A DNA stretch of 64,000 nucleotides from Terrabacter sp040702505 (lineage in GTDB: Bacteria; Actinomycetota; Actinomycetes; Actinomycetales; Dermatophilaceae): positions 248,001 to 312,000 of the forward strand of contig NZ_JBFBLC010000004.1 in the NCBI RefSeq assembly GCF_040702505.1, written 5' to 3'. The translations under genes were made by a program, and so were the position numbers. Positions 1 through 8,575 of the stretch are shown here, in pieces. The notes beneath the pieces are model-generated. The model did no database searches, had not been told where the DNA came from, and worked only from the letters and a program-made list of their open reading frames with translations. Within the stretch, counting starts at the first letter, position 1; every line of letters begins with the position of its first letter.

Positions 1-2
1 AC

Positions 3-140
3 ACACCCGGTCCGAAAGGGCGGCCCGAAGAAACGAAGTCCCAGAAGAGGGAGATGCCGGCGCTACGGGGAGTCGCGCACACGCCGACCGCGTCAAAGGT
101 CACGAAGGAGATGGCGGACCAGAAGATGTGTGTTGTGTGA
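3..140 (+). CDS. Possible C-terminal tail of a gene entering from the left (partial)
   Basis: This frame is open from the window edge and stops at TGA 138-140. It gives about 45 codons ending VTKEMADQKMCVV and is rich in Lys and Glu. No family is recognised and nothing upstream is visible, so this could be chance. It is listed only because it is the sole candidate for coding at the left edge. Confidence 0.15.
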   Translation, partial: TPGPKGRPEETKSQKREMPALRGVAHTPTASKVTKEMADQKMCVV

Positions 141-396
141 CGGCAATTCATGTGGATGGCCTCTGCCCGGGGTGGGAGCTGACCCCAGGGCATCAAGCCC
201 GATGTTCCGTCAGTTCAGGTTATTTGTGTGGGTATGTCCGCACTCCCACCATCCACAGCCCTGGCCCCTCGGGACGAAGAAACACGCCGAGTATCGGCGG
301 ACGAAGTTTCACCCACATGCCGAATAGCGGACGTTGCGGTGGGCTGCCCCGCCGGGGTCATGGGCGGTGCTGCTTAGGGTCTGACAGCATCTGTGC
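141..396. other. Gap with no supported gene
   Basis: Short open frames on both strands here have no recognisable product or clear ribosome binding site. The region probably carries the promoter of the methyltransferase gene starting at 397, but no convincing -35/-10 pair was seen. Confidence 0.4.
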
Positions 397-1167
397 ATGG
401 CAGCCCGAGCATCAGGAGCGACAGGCGATGCGAGTCGCCCATGGCAGACGCTTTCGGCAGGTTTCGAGCGGGCTCGCGCCCGTGAGGACTCCCTCGACCG
501 GCTTGTGGAGTGGCCGGCGCAGCGCGAGCTGTTGGGCGATGTGACCGGTCTTGCGGTCTTGGACGCCGGATGCGGGAACGGGGCCAAGGTTGCTCAACTG
601 GCCAGCGAGGGTGCGTCGGTCGCGGTCGGGGTCGATATCAGCGGGAACTTCATCGAGACGCCCCCTGGCGTGGAGCTCATCCAGGCCGACCTGTCGGATC
701 TCGCGGCGGTGCCGGGTCTGGCCGGTCGCCGCTTCGACCGGATCCTGTTCCTGCAGTCCTTCGGTTACGCCAAGGACCCCGTCCGGGCGCTCCAGGTCGC
801 CCGGAGCATGCTGACCGACGACGGTTACATACTGCTCACTCGGACGCAGCCGATTCGGTACGCCCTGGAACGGGCCGAGCAGAACGGCACCACGGTGGGC
901 GAGGAGTACTTCTCCACGGCACGGTTCTCGTACAAGCACCGCAACTGGGATGACCAGGTGACGCTCACCAAGCGGCCGTACACGATGTCCGACCTGCTCA
1001 ACACCTTCAGCACCGCAGGACTCTGGATCGAGAAGGCCGTCGAGCCTCAGATGTCACCCGAAGCGGCCGAGCGCTACCCCGAGAAGTACGCGTCAATGAA
1101 CAAGCGCCTGGTCGGCATCCTGATGTTCAAGCTGCGGCCGATTCCTGGGCTCGACGCCGACCACTGA
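397..1167 (+). CDS. Class I SAM-dependent methyltransferase
   Basis: The product is 256 aa and probably a cytoplasmic small-molecule methyltransferase using S-adenosylmethionine. Motif I, LDAGCGNG, is at residues 55-62. It is followed by an acidic end of the second strand (VGVDIS, about residues 78-83) and a FDRILFLQSF-type motif near residue 116, the order expected of the Rossmann-like fold. The C-terminal third has an aromatic- and Arg-rich segment of the kind that forms the substrate lid in this family. The ATG at 397 has no strong Shine-Dalgarno sequence, so the true start may be a little downstream. The gene stands alone. The substrate cannot be told from the sequence. Confidence 0.8.
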   Translation: MAARASGATGDASRPWQTLSAGFERARAREDSLDRLVEWPAQRELLGDVTGLAVLDAGCGNGAKVAQLASEGASVAVGVDISGNFIETPPGVELIQADLSDLAAVPGLAGRRFDRILFLQSFGYAKDPVRALQVARSMLTDDGYILLTRTQPIRYALERAEQNGTTVGEEYFSTARFSYKHRNWDDQVTLTKRPYTMSDLLNTFSTAGLWIEKAVEPQMSPEAAERYPEKYASMNKRLVGILMFKLRPIPGLDADH

Positions 1168-1199
1168 ACACCAGGTCCATCGCTCAGCGCGGCAGGGCC

Positions 1200-1239
1200 C
1201 GCCACCGACGCGCCACGCTGCTTGAGCCCATCGGTGGCG
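1200..1239 (+). terminator. Possible hairpin terminator after the methyltransferase gene
   Basis: CGCCACCGA (1200-1208) is the exact inverse of TCGGTGGCG (1231-1239), with a 22-nt loop that can pair further through its own GCGC blocks. It starts about 33 nt after the stop codon. There is no T-run, as is common in high-GC actinobacteria. Confidence 0.35.
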
Positions 1240-1369
1240 CGCTGGCTGTGTCCTACCCGCCGGCTCTCGACTTACTGCGTACGGACGCGGATCCGTCCAT
1301 CGGGCGGGCGGAGATGCCTCTCCCTGCCCTCGAGTCGCGAAAGGCACACCGCTTCCGCCCGCTGGCACG

Positions 1370-1912
1370 ATGGGGCTCGTGCCCACTGACATTCGCGAAC
1401 TCGCTGCCGTCATCGACTCCACGTGTCGCCTGCGTGGCCAGTTCACGCTCCGCAGCGGGCTCGTGACCAACGAGTACTTCGACAAGTACCGCTTCGAAGC
1501 AGACCCACACCTGCTGCGGCTGGTCGCCGAACATATGGTGCCCCTGCTGCCCGCGGACACCCAGGTCCTCGGGGGCCTCGAGCTCGGCGGCGTTCCCATC
1601 GCGACGATGGTCAGCTCCCTGACCGGGCTTCCCGCGATCTTCGTGCGCAAGGAGGCCAAGGCGTACGGTACCTGCCGGCTGGCCGAAGGAGGCGACTTCA
1701 CCGGCCGCACGGTCACGCTCATCGAGGACATCATCACCACCGGCGGTGCCGTGAGGAACGCCGCGGTCGCGCTGCGCGCCCTCGATGCAACCGTCCACTC
1801 CGTGGTCTGTGCGATCGACCGCTCCGAGCCGGGAGCCAACACCCTGCACGAAGTGGGCCTGACGACCCGCTCGGTGATGTCGAAGGCCGACTTGGACGAC
1901 GCCCGCCGCTGA
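1370..1912 (+). CDS. pyrE: Orotate phosphoribosyltransferase
   Basis: The product is 180 aa, the usual PyrE length. PyrE joins orotate to PRPP to give OMP, the fifth step of pyrimidine synthesis, in the cytoplasm. The PRPP-binding signature is intact: VTLIEDIITTGGAV at residues 115-128. The flexible-loop motif VRKEAKAYGT (about 92-101) carries the catalytic lysines. LRSG near residue 27 matches the N-terminal substrate segment. ATG 1370 is taken as the start; GTG 1379 (MPTDIRELAA) is an equally plausible alternative. No other pyr gene is nearby. It may be a second, mobile copy, or the genome's only pyrE displaced from the pyr operon. Confidence 0.88.
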   Translation: MGLVPTDIRELAAVIDSTCRLRGQFTLRSGLVTNEYFDKYRFEADPHLLRLVAEHMVPLLPADTQVLGGLELGGVPIATMVSSLTGLPAIFVRKEAKAYGTCRLAEGGDFTGRTVTLIEDIITTGGAVRNAAVALRALDATVHSVVCAIDRSEPGANTLHEVGLTTRSVMSKADLDDARR

Positions 1913-1990
1913 CCACAGCCCCGCGTCTTCAGGGCGCATGGGTGGGCGTTCGCCCCGGGTGTGCCCCCAAGGGTCGTTCGGTGGTTCGGC

Positions 1991-2608
1991 CTAACTCTTG
2001 AAGGTGGCGTTGGCCCGCATCCAGCGCGCCGCGATCTGCTCGTCAAGGTCTCCGATGAGGTGTCCTGTCGGTAGCACCTCGTGGTGCACGTCTGCTCCCG
2101 CCTGCCGGAGGGTCTCGGCGAGGAGCTGGCCGTCGCCAGGGTTCCGGCGTTTGTCGTGAGCACCATCGACGAGCAAGACCGGGAGCGCGTTCAGCGGCTG
2201 CTCAGGGCCGACCGCGAACGGCGAGAGAGGCCGGAGCAGGATCGCGCTGGAGAACATCTCATGCTCGGTTCGCAGCATCGCCGCCGCCATGATGGCGCCA
2301 TTGGAGAATCCGACGACGACTGGGCGCCGGACCAACCCGTGCTCGGACAGGGCAGTTCTGATGACCTCGCTGAGCGGTGAAACCCGCGCCGCCAAATCCT
2401 GCTCGTCGATGCGCCGGTCAGCGAAGCGCTGGAAGAACGCGAAACCGCCAGGCGTCGCCACGGCCCCACGGATGCTGATCTTGGCCGCCGAAGGCATGAG
2501 CCGTTCCCCGAACGGGATCATGTCTGTTTCTCGCCCATCGGAACCGTGTAGGAGCACGAGAGGAGCCGCACGGGATTCTTTGGCCGGGATGAACAGGTAC
2601 TCGTGCAC
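1991..2608 (-). CDS. Alpha/beta hydrolase, phospholipase/carboxylesterase type
   Basis: The product is 205 aa, a compact serine hydrolase of the carboxylesterase type (YpfH/EstB-like). LVLLHGSDG (about 17-25) provides the oxyanion-hole region. The nucleophile elbow GFSNGA places Ser at about 102. Asp152 (GAHDKRR) and His183 (TGHLI) complete the catalytic triad. No signal peptide is seen, so it should be cytoplasmic. It is transcribed away from the HAD gene at 2827; the 218-bp gap between them must hold both promoters. The natural ester substrate is unknown. Confidence 0.8.
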   Translation of the reverse strand: MHEYLFIPAKESRAAPLVLLHGSDGRETDMIPFGERLMPSAAKISIRGAVATPGGFAFFQRFADRRIDEQDLAARVSPLSEVIRTALSEHGLVRRPVVVGFSNGAIMAAAMLRTEHEMFSSAILLRPLSPFAVGPEQPLNALPVLLVDGAHDKRRNPGDGQLLAETLRQAGADVHHEVLPTGHLIGDLDEQIAARWMRANATFKS

Positions 2609-2826
2609 GACGTCACGCTCTCACGCATGAACCAGGGTTGAGCCCCTGCGCGAACAGATCTGAACTCCGCTCGTCGGACGACGCCCGACCGTGCCGCGGT
2701 CGGGTAGTGCCGAGGTGGGCCTGACCCGGGCCTACGCGGTCCACAGGCAGGTCCGGCGACGTGGAGGCGGTGGCTTCTAAGATCAAATCACTCACCCCAT
2801 GTCGACAGGGAGAGGCCGACATCCCT

Positions 2827-3402
2827 ATGCAACCCGTCCGAGCCGTCCTCTGGGACGCCGACGGTGTACTCCAGGACACGCCAGCTGGCACCTGGGACCT
2901 CGCCATCTCGGTCGTGTCTCAAATCCCTGCCGCGATCACCGGCGCAGCGATCGATGAGGATCGCATTCGAGCCGTCGCCGCTGACATGGGTTTGGGCGGT
3001 CACGTTGACGAGGTGCTCTCCGTCTGGTGGACCTTCGACGTCCTGCAGCCAACGCTGGAGATCGTCGCGAGCGTGCGAGCCGCCGGGGTCTCCTGCTATC
3101 TGGCGACCAACCAGGATTCCTACCGCGCGGCCTGCATGCGTGACCGCGCGCCGTACGACGAGATCCTCGACGGCGCCTACTACTCGTGCGACATCCGCTC
3201 GGCCAAGCCGTCGGCGCAGTTCTTCGAGCACATCGCCGCCGATCTTGGGCTTGCACCCGAGCAGCTGCTCTTCATCGACGACCAGCTGGCGAACGTTTTA
3301 GGAGCTCGGTCCGCGGGATTGAACGCGGAAGGTTGGACACACGGTGACGGGATCGAGAGCCTCCTCAAGCTCATCGACGCGTACGGCATCCATCTGGCCT
3401 GA
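2827..3402 (+). CDS. HAD-superfamily hydrolase
   Basis: The product is 191 aa from ATG 2827, which has AGGGAGAGG 11-12 nt upstream; an earlier in-frame GTG at 2761 would add a poorly conserved tail. All four HAD motifs are visible. WDADGV gives the nucleophile Asp10 and acid/base Asp12. ATNQ gives Thr94. Lys127 lies in SAKPS. IDDQ gives Asp151 and Asp152, the Mg ligands. The insert between motifs I and II is mainly helical, as in subfamily IA phosphatases of the phosphoglycolate phosphatase/haloacid dehalogenase type. It probably dephosphorylates a small metabolite. It lies directly upstream of the IS110 element, whose transposase faces it. Confidence 0.82.
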   Translation: MQPVRAVLWDADGVLQDTPAGTWDLAISVVSQIPAAITGAAIDEDRIRAVAADMGLGGHVDEVLSVWWTFDVLQPTLEIVASVRAAGVSCYLATNQDSYRAACMRDRAPYDEILDGAYYSCDIRSAKPSAQFFEHIAADLGLAPEQLLFIDDQLANVLGARSAGLNAEGWTHGDGIESLLKLIDAYGIHLA

Positions 3403-3478
3403 CTCTAGGAACACCCTCATCTGCCACTGAGCGCGATCGTGCCGAGTTGAGGACGTTCAGTCGTGGCTCCCCTCTGTG

Positions 3479-4660
3479 TCAAGACGCGGCGGGAAGCCCG
3501 GTTCTAGGGTGGGTTCTGGCGGGTCCGGGAAGTGGCTTGTCCGAAGAGTTGGTGTGGGGTTGTGAGCCGGCCGCGCTGGAGTCAGAGTCGTCACCCTGGT
3601 GCCCTCCCGGGCCCGTCGTCATCTGCCGTGCCGCGTCGGCCAGCATGGTCCGGAACACGATGTCGGACAGCCGCCGTTTGAGCAGGCGCATGGCCTCGTT
3701 CGGGGTCTTGCCCCGGGCCTTGGTGCGGTCGAAGAAGGCACGTCCTTCGGTCGGGTTGCGCAGCTGCACGGTGGCCATGATGTGCAGCACCCGGTTGATC
3801 TGACGGTTCCCGCCGCGGGACAGCCGGTGGCGCACGTGGTCCCCGGAGGAGGCGTCGATCGGGGCGGTGCCGGTCCAGGACGCAAAGTGGTTGTTGTCCG
3901 GGAAGCGAGTGATGTCCCCGACCTCCACAAGCAGCCGCGCAGCGCCGGAGGGGCCGATACCGTTCAGCCCGGTCAAGGTCGTGCCGGTCGCGGCGAGCAG
4001 CTGTGACAGCTCCTTGTTCGCTGCCTTCTTCCGCGCATAGATCCGCTCCAGGTCGGCGACCAGTTCGGCCGCGACCCGACGGCGGGCCTTGCCGGCGACA
4101 TCCCGCGGGCGCACCGTCGCGAGCAGCTTCTTGGCCTGGGCCGCCGACAGGTCCTTCTTCGCGCCTCCCGGAATCAGCTCCAGCAGAAGGTGATGCAGCT
4201 GAGAGACCATCCGCGTGTGGTCCTCACCCAGGGCCCGGCGGCGGTCGACCAGCACCCGTAGGACGGCCAGCTGCTCGTCGTCGACGACGGGGCGCAGCCC
4301 GGCCATCCGTACCCCGACAAGCGCGATGGAATGCGCGTCCGTGGCGTCGGTCTTGCGGCCCTGCCCGGTGGCGAACATCCGCACCCGCGCCGACAGTCGC
4401 GGCGGCACGTCGATGACCTGCTCACCGTCCGCGAGCAGCCGCAAAGCGACGTGACGGCCGATCCCGTTGCAGCCCTCGACCGCCCACACCCGCTCCGGCC
4501 AGGCCCGCGCCACCTCGAGCATGGCGTCGTATCCGGCCCGGTCGGTGCCGAAGCGGCCGCCGGCGGCGACCGACTCATCGGGCGCCATCACCTCGATCGT
4601 GACCGAGCGTTTGTGCGGGTCCATCCCGACCACCACGCGACTGGCTGGTTGCTCCTTCAT
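3479..4660 (-). CDS. IS110-family transposase (DEDD recombinase)
   Basis: The product is 393 aa. The N-terminal RuvC-like DEDD domain shows GMDPHK (Asp14), EGCNG (Glu62) and KTDATDAHSIA (Asp105 and Asp108), the complete catalytic tetrad. A coiled middle part follows. The C-terminal Tnp_20 half has LNGIGPSGAARLL (about 233-245) and a Ser- and Arg-rich block, SSGDHVRHRLSRGGNR, where family members carry the nucleophilic serine. The protein is full length and looks active. GAGGAGAG lies 6 nt before ATG 4660. Members of this family recombine DNA guided by an RNA made from the element's own non-coding end. Confidence 0.93.
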   Translation of the reverse strand: MKEQPASRVVVGMDPHKRSVTIEVMAPDESVAAGGRFGTDRAGYDAMLEVARAWPERVWAVEGCNGIGRHVALRLLADGEQVIDVPPRLSARVRMFATGQGRKTDATDAHSIALVGVRMAGLRPVVDDEQLAVLRVLVDRRRALGEDHTRMVSQLHHLLLELIPGGAKKDLSAAQAKKLLATVRPRDVAGKARRRVAAELVADLERIYARKKAANKELSQLLAATGTTLTGLNGIGPSGAARLLVEVGDITRFPDNNHFASWTGTAPIDASSGDHVRHRLSRGGNRQINRVLHIMATVQLRNPTEGRAFFDRTKARGKTPNEAMRLLKRRLSDIVFRTMLADAARQMTTGPGGHQGDDSDSSAAGSQPHTNSSDKPLPGPARTHPRTGLPAAS

Positions 4661-4860
4661 CGGTGCTCTCCTCTGCTCGAACCGGACTGGTCATCGAGCT
4701 GGGAGGGCAACGCTGCTTTGAGCTTGGGCACACCCCTCTCGAGCCTCTCCCGGCCCTGGCGACGTCCGGGACTGCGCAGGCCAAAAGAGAGCCACACCCG
4801 AAGGTGAGCAGCCGATGTGAGAGCGACAGCCCGGACGCCTGGAACCGAGCCTTGCCAGGC
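4661..4860 (-). ncRNA. Candidate IS110 bridge RNA region
   Basis: About 200 nt between the transposase start and the next gene have no good reading frame. In the IS110 group the bridge RNA is encoded in the long non-coding end 5' of the transposase, in the same direction, so this is the expected place. Locally inverted segments such as the CTCTCGAG stretch near 4737-4744 suggest folding. The placement rests on family knowledge; no fold was computed. Confidence 0.35.
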
Positions 4861-4941
4861 ACCGATCCTGCGTCGATGAAACAAGCAGCCGATGAGCGGG
4901 CCGTCAGGCAGCGCTCGAAAGAGCGTGCCAGGCTTGCATGC

Positions 4942-5868
4942 ATGGACGGTGAAGCGCTGCCGGCCGAGGTCCTGGACGACGTGGCCAGCGTGGTCGGGGC
5001 GGAGGTCACTCGTCTCGGTCGCCTACCCGGAGGCGTCAATGCGGGTGCCACGCGTGTCCAGTTGGCAGGGAGGGCGAGCGCGGTGCTCAAAGCAGAGCTC
5101 CGGACACACCCCAACCACCTCGACGAGACGCTGCGAGCTCAGAGAGTCGTCGAGCACATGCGTGGGCGCGGATATCCCACCCCGGCCTGGCTCGGGGTGG
5201 GGGCCACCGCCACCCACGTATGGCATCTGATGGATTTCGTTGACGCGGCTCCAGCGCCAGCGCTGACCCCGTCCCTCGTGGAACAGTTGATGGCGATCGT
5301 CGAGCTCCAGGCTGGCCAAGCCTCCGAGCCCTACGACCACTGGTCCTACGCCTGGCGGGTCGCTACCGGTCAGGGACCGGCTGTCGCAGGGATGGATCTA
5401 GTCGAGACACCGGAGCAGTCGCTTCTCCGGCTCTCTGTGGCCAAGCTCTCGGGCTACTCCTCCGTGGTGTCGGCCTTGGTCGAGCGTCTGCGGCTCGTGT
5501 GTGCCGACGCCCCACCACCGCGAGGGGCGCCTGACATGGTCCATGCCGATCTCAACCCGAGCAATGTTTTGGTTCGTGACGGAGCCGTGGTGGCGGTCGT
5601 GGATATCGGGAACGCAGGTAGCGGCACGCGGGCGACTGATCTCATCAACCTCGTGTGGCTGACCTTCCAGGATCCGCTAGACGGTGTTCGAAGGCGGTTG
5701 TGGACGAGAACCCTCGACATGGTCGGCTGGGAGTCGGTGGCGGTGCTCGCAGCGACACAGATCCTCCTTCAGCTCGAGTGGCCCATCCGTCTCGGCCGCC
5801 GCGATGTCGTGCCAGGGGTGGTTGAGCGCGGCCATCGCGCCCTCGATGAACTGAACGGGCTTCGCTAG
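4942..5868 (+). CDS. Aminoglycoside phosphotransferase-like kinase (APH fold)
   Basis: The product is 308 aa, a phosphotransferase of the APH/choline kinase fold that would move phosphate from ATP to a small hydroxyl compound. The catalytic loop HADLNPSN is intact (His201, Asp203, Asn208) and VVDIGNAG supplies the metal-binding Asp221 of the DFG-like motif. An N-terminal lobe with VLKAEL (about 48-53) carries the ATP-contact lysine. ATG 4942 was chosen because it begins just before the conserved lobe; ATG 4876 is possible but would overlap the presumed IS110 end. It converges on a related, broken phosphotransferase at 5992-6847. A role in resistance is possible but not shown. Confidence 0.75.
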   Translation: MDGEALPAEVLDDVASVVGAEVTRLGRLPGGVNAGATRVQLAGRASAVLKAELRTHPNHLDETLRAQRVVEHMRGRGYPTPAWLGVGATATHVWHLMDFVDAAPAPALTPSLVEQLMAIVELQAGQASEPYDHWSYAWRVATGQGPAVAGMDLVETPEQSLLRLSVAKLSGYSSVVSALVERLRLVCADAPPPRGAPDMVHADLNPSNVLVRDGAVVAVVDIGNAGSGTRATDLINLVWLTFQDPLDGVRRRLWTRTLDMVGWESVAVLAATQILLQLEWPIRLGRRDVVPGVVERGHRALDELNGLR

Positions 5869-5991
5869 CTGACGGTCATCAATGGAGCACGTAGACCTGG
5901 TCGGCCTAACGACCGGTCATGCCGCGAGCGGTGTCATGCCATCGAGGAGGACGTCGGCTGTGGCCGCCGGTCTTGTTGGTGGTGCGGCTGG

Positions 5992-6847
5992 TCAGGGCAG
6001 CAAGGACAGGAGATGGGTTGCTTGCATCTCCGTCGTGCCGGCTGGGTTTCGGTGGGAGCCGGAGTTCTCGGGGAGCAACCTCGCGAGCCAGAAGGCGGCA
6101 AACAGCGGGCGGTAGGCCTGCATTCGTTCGCGCTCCTCGTGTGACAGGCCGACCGCGGCGATGAGAGCCTCACCGTCGATGACACCTGAGAGACGGCCCG
6201 CGATGTGCTCGATGTGGTCCGCCATCTCGTAGGCGGGGTCGCTGAGACCGCCGTCCTCGAAGTCGAGGAGTCGACACGTTGTCCCGTCCCACATGAGGTT
6301 CGCCGGGTTCAGGTCGGCCATGCCGAGCGCCGTCAGTCGCGGCTCTGGCAGCGCGTCCGGACGCGCCAACCACGACAGGGCAGCGTCGATGGCAACCGAC
6401 ACGTGCCGCTCATCCCGGCAGGCCCGCACATCCCTCGGCTCGGCGAGCCATTCCGACACGTTCTTTCGCCATCGTCGACGGCCCAAGGATCCGCTCCCCG
6501 AGGCCGGCCGCGCGGACTGCCGTGGCAGGCACCGCGAACAACCTGCAAAGGGTGCGACCGAGCTCTGCCATCTGCACCTCCGAAAGGGGAGCACCACCCA
6601 GCGGATGGCCCGGCAAGCGCTCCATGACAACGAAGGGCCGGCCACCGTCCCAGCCACGGCGCAGCGGTCGCGGGGCCAGCCCGGGAGCGTGTTCAGCCAG
6701 TACTGTCAAGCAGGCCCACTCCCGATCGGGTTCACTGCGGCCCCAAGACACAAACTGCTTCCGCACCTGGTCGGCCGCGAACGTCACGTCGTGGGTGGAG
6801 GTCTGCACGGTCATCAACGTAGACGTGGCTCGCCTGAAGGCCGGCAT
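5992..6847 (-). pseudogene. Frameshifted aminoglycoside phosphotransferase-like gene
   Basis: Two overlapping minus-strand frames make one APH-fold protein. The N-terminal part (6847 back to about 6470) contains PFVVMERLPGHPLGG. The C-terminal part (about 6461 to 5992) contains ADLNPANLMWDG and LLDFEDGG. Removing one A from the GCGAAAGAAC run (plus-strand 6461-6470) joins them smoothly as MAKNVSEWLAEP. In the loop the usual His of HxD is Met, which also varies in related actinobacterial proteins. This is either a recent inactivation or a one-base sequencing error. Confidence 0.7.
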
Positions 6848-7064
6848 GGCGCACTGTGCGTGCCGATGAAGGAGGCCATCGGGCGACGTCCGACCATCAG
6901 CGTGAGAGGTTTACCGCTCATGCCGCGCTGAGGATGTTCTCCGGCCCGTTTCGCGGCGGACGTGATGCCGGCGTGGCATTGCAAAAAGACGTCGTCGCGT
7001 TGTGTCACATTTGAGGCGCTGGCGGACAGTGCATGAGCATCAGGCTTCGACAGGAGGAGGCGCC

Positions 7065-7796
7065 ATGCTCGTGGACGACACAGATGAAATCGACACGCTG
7101 TTACGCGCGACCGCTGCACCGGTGACCGTGGCGGACGCGGCCGAGCAGTCCGCCCGGATCGCCGCTCAGGTGGTTTCGGTGAGCCTGCTGGCCAAGGTGG
7201 CCCAGCGCCAGAACCGGCGCCGCCGCCGAGTGGTGGGCTTGGCGGCCGTGTCGATCCTGGTCCCAGGTATCGCGGTCGCGGGACAGCAGTTCGTGGCCCG
7301 CAGCGGGGTGTTCGGGCAACCCGGACTCACCGAGTCGGACACCAGTGAGTGGATCAACGTGTGCGCCCGGGACTTCCCGCGGTACATGCGCACCGTGCCG
7401 CTGCCGTCGGACGCGCTGCCAGCGGGTAGCTCGTGGTCCTCGGTCGTCGCCGAGGTCACGGCCATGAACGTGGACGGCGTCGGACAGGGCTGCACAGCAG
7501 GGCCGAGCTTCGTGCAGGCGAGCGGGCTGCGATCAGGCTTGCTTCTGGCCGCGCAGCGGCGGTGGACGTGCACCGCGCTGCGCGAACACACGAACGGGAA
7601 CGCGCCGCTCGCGCGCGCCGCGGCAGAACAGGTCGCGACCCTGTACGACCGGCTCGCTTCGACCGGACGCCTCGGAGACCGGAACTGGACCGCCCAGCAG
7701 GCAGCCGCTGCGCGGGGCGACTTCGCGGCGTTGAAGGACGCCGCCGCGGTCAACTTCCCCACCGGCTACTGCTCGACATGGGGGCAGCCGCGATGA
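7065..7796 (+). CDS. Single-pass membrane protein paired with a sigma factor (putative anti-sigma factor)
   Basis: The product is 243 aa, starting at ATG 7065 behind AGGAGGAGG (7052-7060), a very strong ribosome binding site. Residues 1-50 are cytoplasmic and helical. An Arg cluster (51-55) precedes one membrane segment (about 56-75, VVGLAAVSILVPGIAVAG). The remaining 165 residues would be outside and contain four Cys (in NVCARD, GQGCTA, WTCTAL and GYCSTW) that could form two disulfides. The stop overlaps the sigma-factor start (ATGA), so the two are translationally coupled. Membrane-plus-sigma pairing suggests a regulator of the sigma factor. No zinc-binding anti-sigma motif is seen, so this is inference. 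Confidence 0.6.
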   Translation: MLVDDTDEIDTLLRATAAPVTVADAAEQSARIAAQVVSVSLLAKVAQRQNRRRRRVVGLAAVSILVPGIAVAGQQFVARSGVFGQPGLTESDTSEWINVCARDFPRYMRTVPLPSDALPAGSSWSSVVAEVTAMNVDGVGQGCTAGPSFVQASGLRSGLLLAAQRRWTCTALREHTNGNAPLARAAAEQVATLYDRLASTGRLGDRNWTAQQAAAARGDFAALKDAAAVNFPTGYCSTWGQPR

Positions 7797-8365
7797 CGCC
7801 CAACGAGAAGCGCCTGGATCACCTGGCCCGCACCTGTGGGCCCAGAGTGCTCACCTACCTGGCCCGGCGCGCCACCCCCGCCGGCGACGCCGCGGACGTG
7901 TACCAGCAGGTCCTGGTCACCACGTGGACGAAAATCGCCCGCGTGCCGGGCGACGAGGAGGCGGCGCTGTGCTGGATGCTGGCCGTCGCCCGACGGCACC
8001 TGGCCAACCACTCCCGCGGACGCCTCCGGCGCCTTGAGAGCACAGCCCGGCTCGCGGAGTCGCTGCGGACCGGGCCGGGTCAGGCCCCAGCCGAAGCGGA
8101 CCACGGCAGCAATCGTGTGCTCAAGGCGCTGCAGGCGCTCTCCGATGACGACCGCGAACTGGTGCAGCTCGTCTACTGGGACGACCTGAGCACGGAACAG
8201 GCTGCCACGGTGCTCAACATCCGCCCCGCCACCGCCCGCAAACGCCTCGAACGCTGCCGCACCCAACTCAAGGCGACGCTCGAAACCCCCGGGCCGGCAC
8301 CCAGCGAGCCGCTCGAACCGACCACCCGTGTGGCCGACGACCACGCGCCCGCAACGGCACACTGA
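7793..8365 (+). CDS. ECF-type RNA polymerase sigma factor
   Basis: The product is 190 aa. Region 2 spans about residues 15-80 (VLTYLARRATPAGDAADVYQ, then TTWTKI and WMLAVARRHLANH), matching the core-binding and -10 recognition helices of sigma-70 group 4 factors. Region 4 (about 108-165) contains DDRELVQLVYWDDLS and a helix-turn-helix, EQAATVLNIRPATARKRLER. The linker is short and there is no region 3, as in ECF factors. The start codon is fused to the stop of the preceding membrane protein. The order, membrane protein first, is the reverse of the usual sigma/anti-sigma arrangement. A 30-residue Pro-rich tail follows region 4. Confidence 0.85.
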   Translation: MTPNEKRLDHLARTCGPRVLTYLARRATPAGDAADVYQQVLVTTWTKIARVPGDEEAALCWMLAVARRHLANHSRGRLRRLESTARLAESLRTGPGQAPAEADHGSNRVLKALQALSDDDRELVQLVYWDDLSTEQAATVLNIRPATARKRLERCRTQLKATLETPGPAPSEPLEPTTRVADDHAPATAH

Positions 8366-8575
8366 CACGCACTCTCATGCCGCAGGTCGTGCCGATGTCC
8401 CCGCCGTCAGGCGACAGACTGGCGCAGCGAACGCGCATTCTGCCCCTCGCGCGCCTGGTCCGCGAGCTACTTCTGAAGCGCCTTTCTCCTGGTTCGGATC
8501 ATGCGAGGATCGGGTGGGACTCCGGGTCGGACGTTGTCCGCCCCGCGGGACGTCGTCAAGGGCAGTGGAGGCGTC

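Larger units (their letters stand above)
3403..4875 (-). mobile_element. IS110-family insertion element (outer limits approximate)
   Basis: The element is defined by its transposase gene (3479-4660) and the non-coding stretch upstream of it. IS110-group elements normally lack terminal inverted repeats and do not duplicate their target. The ends therefore cannot be read from one copy, and the limits given are simply the neighbouring genes. The right side is bounded by the HAD stop at 3402 and the left by the start region of the phosphotransferase at about 4876-4942. The element sits inside a region with other signs of transfer. Confidence 0.6.

Noticed and set aside
128..544. ORFs upstream of and overlapping the first methyltransferase gene
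   Set aside because: They are rich in Cys and Trp with random composition and overlap a real gene in another frame.
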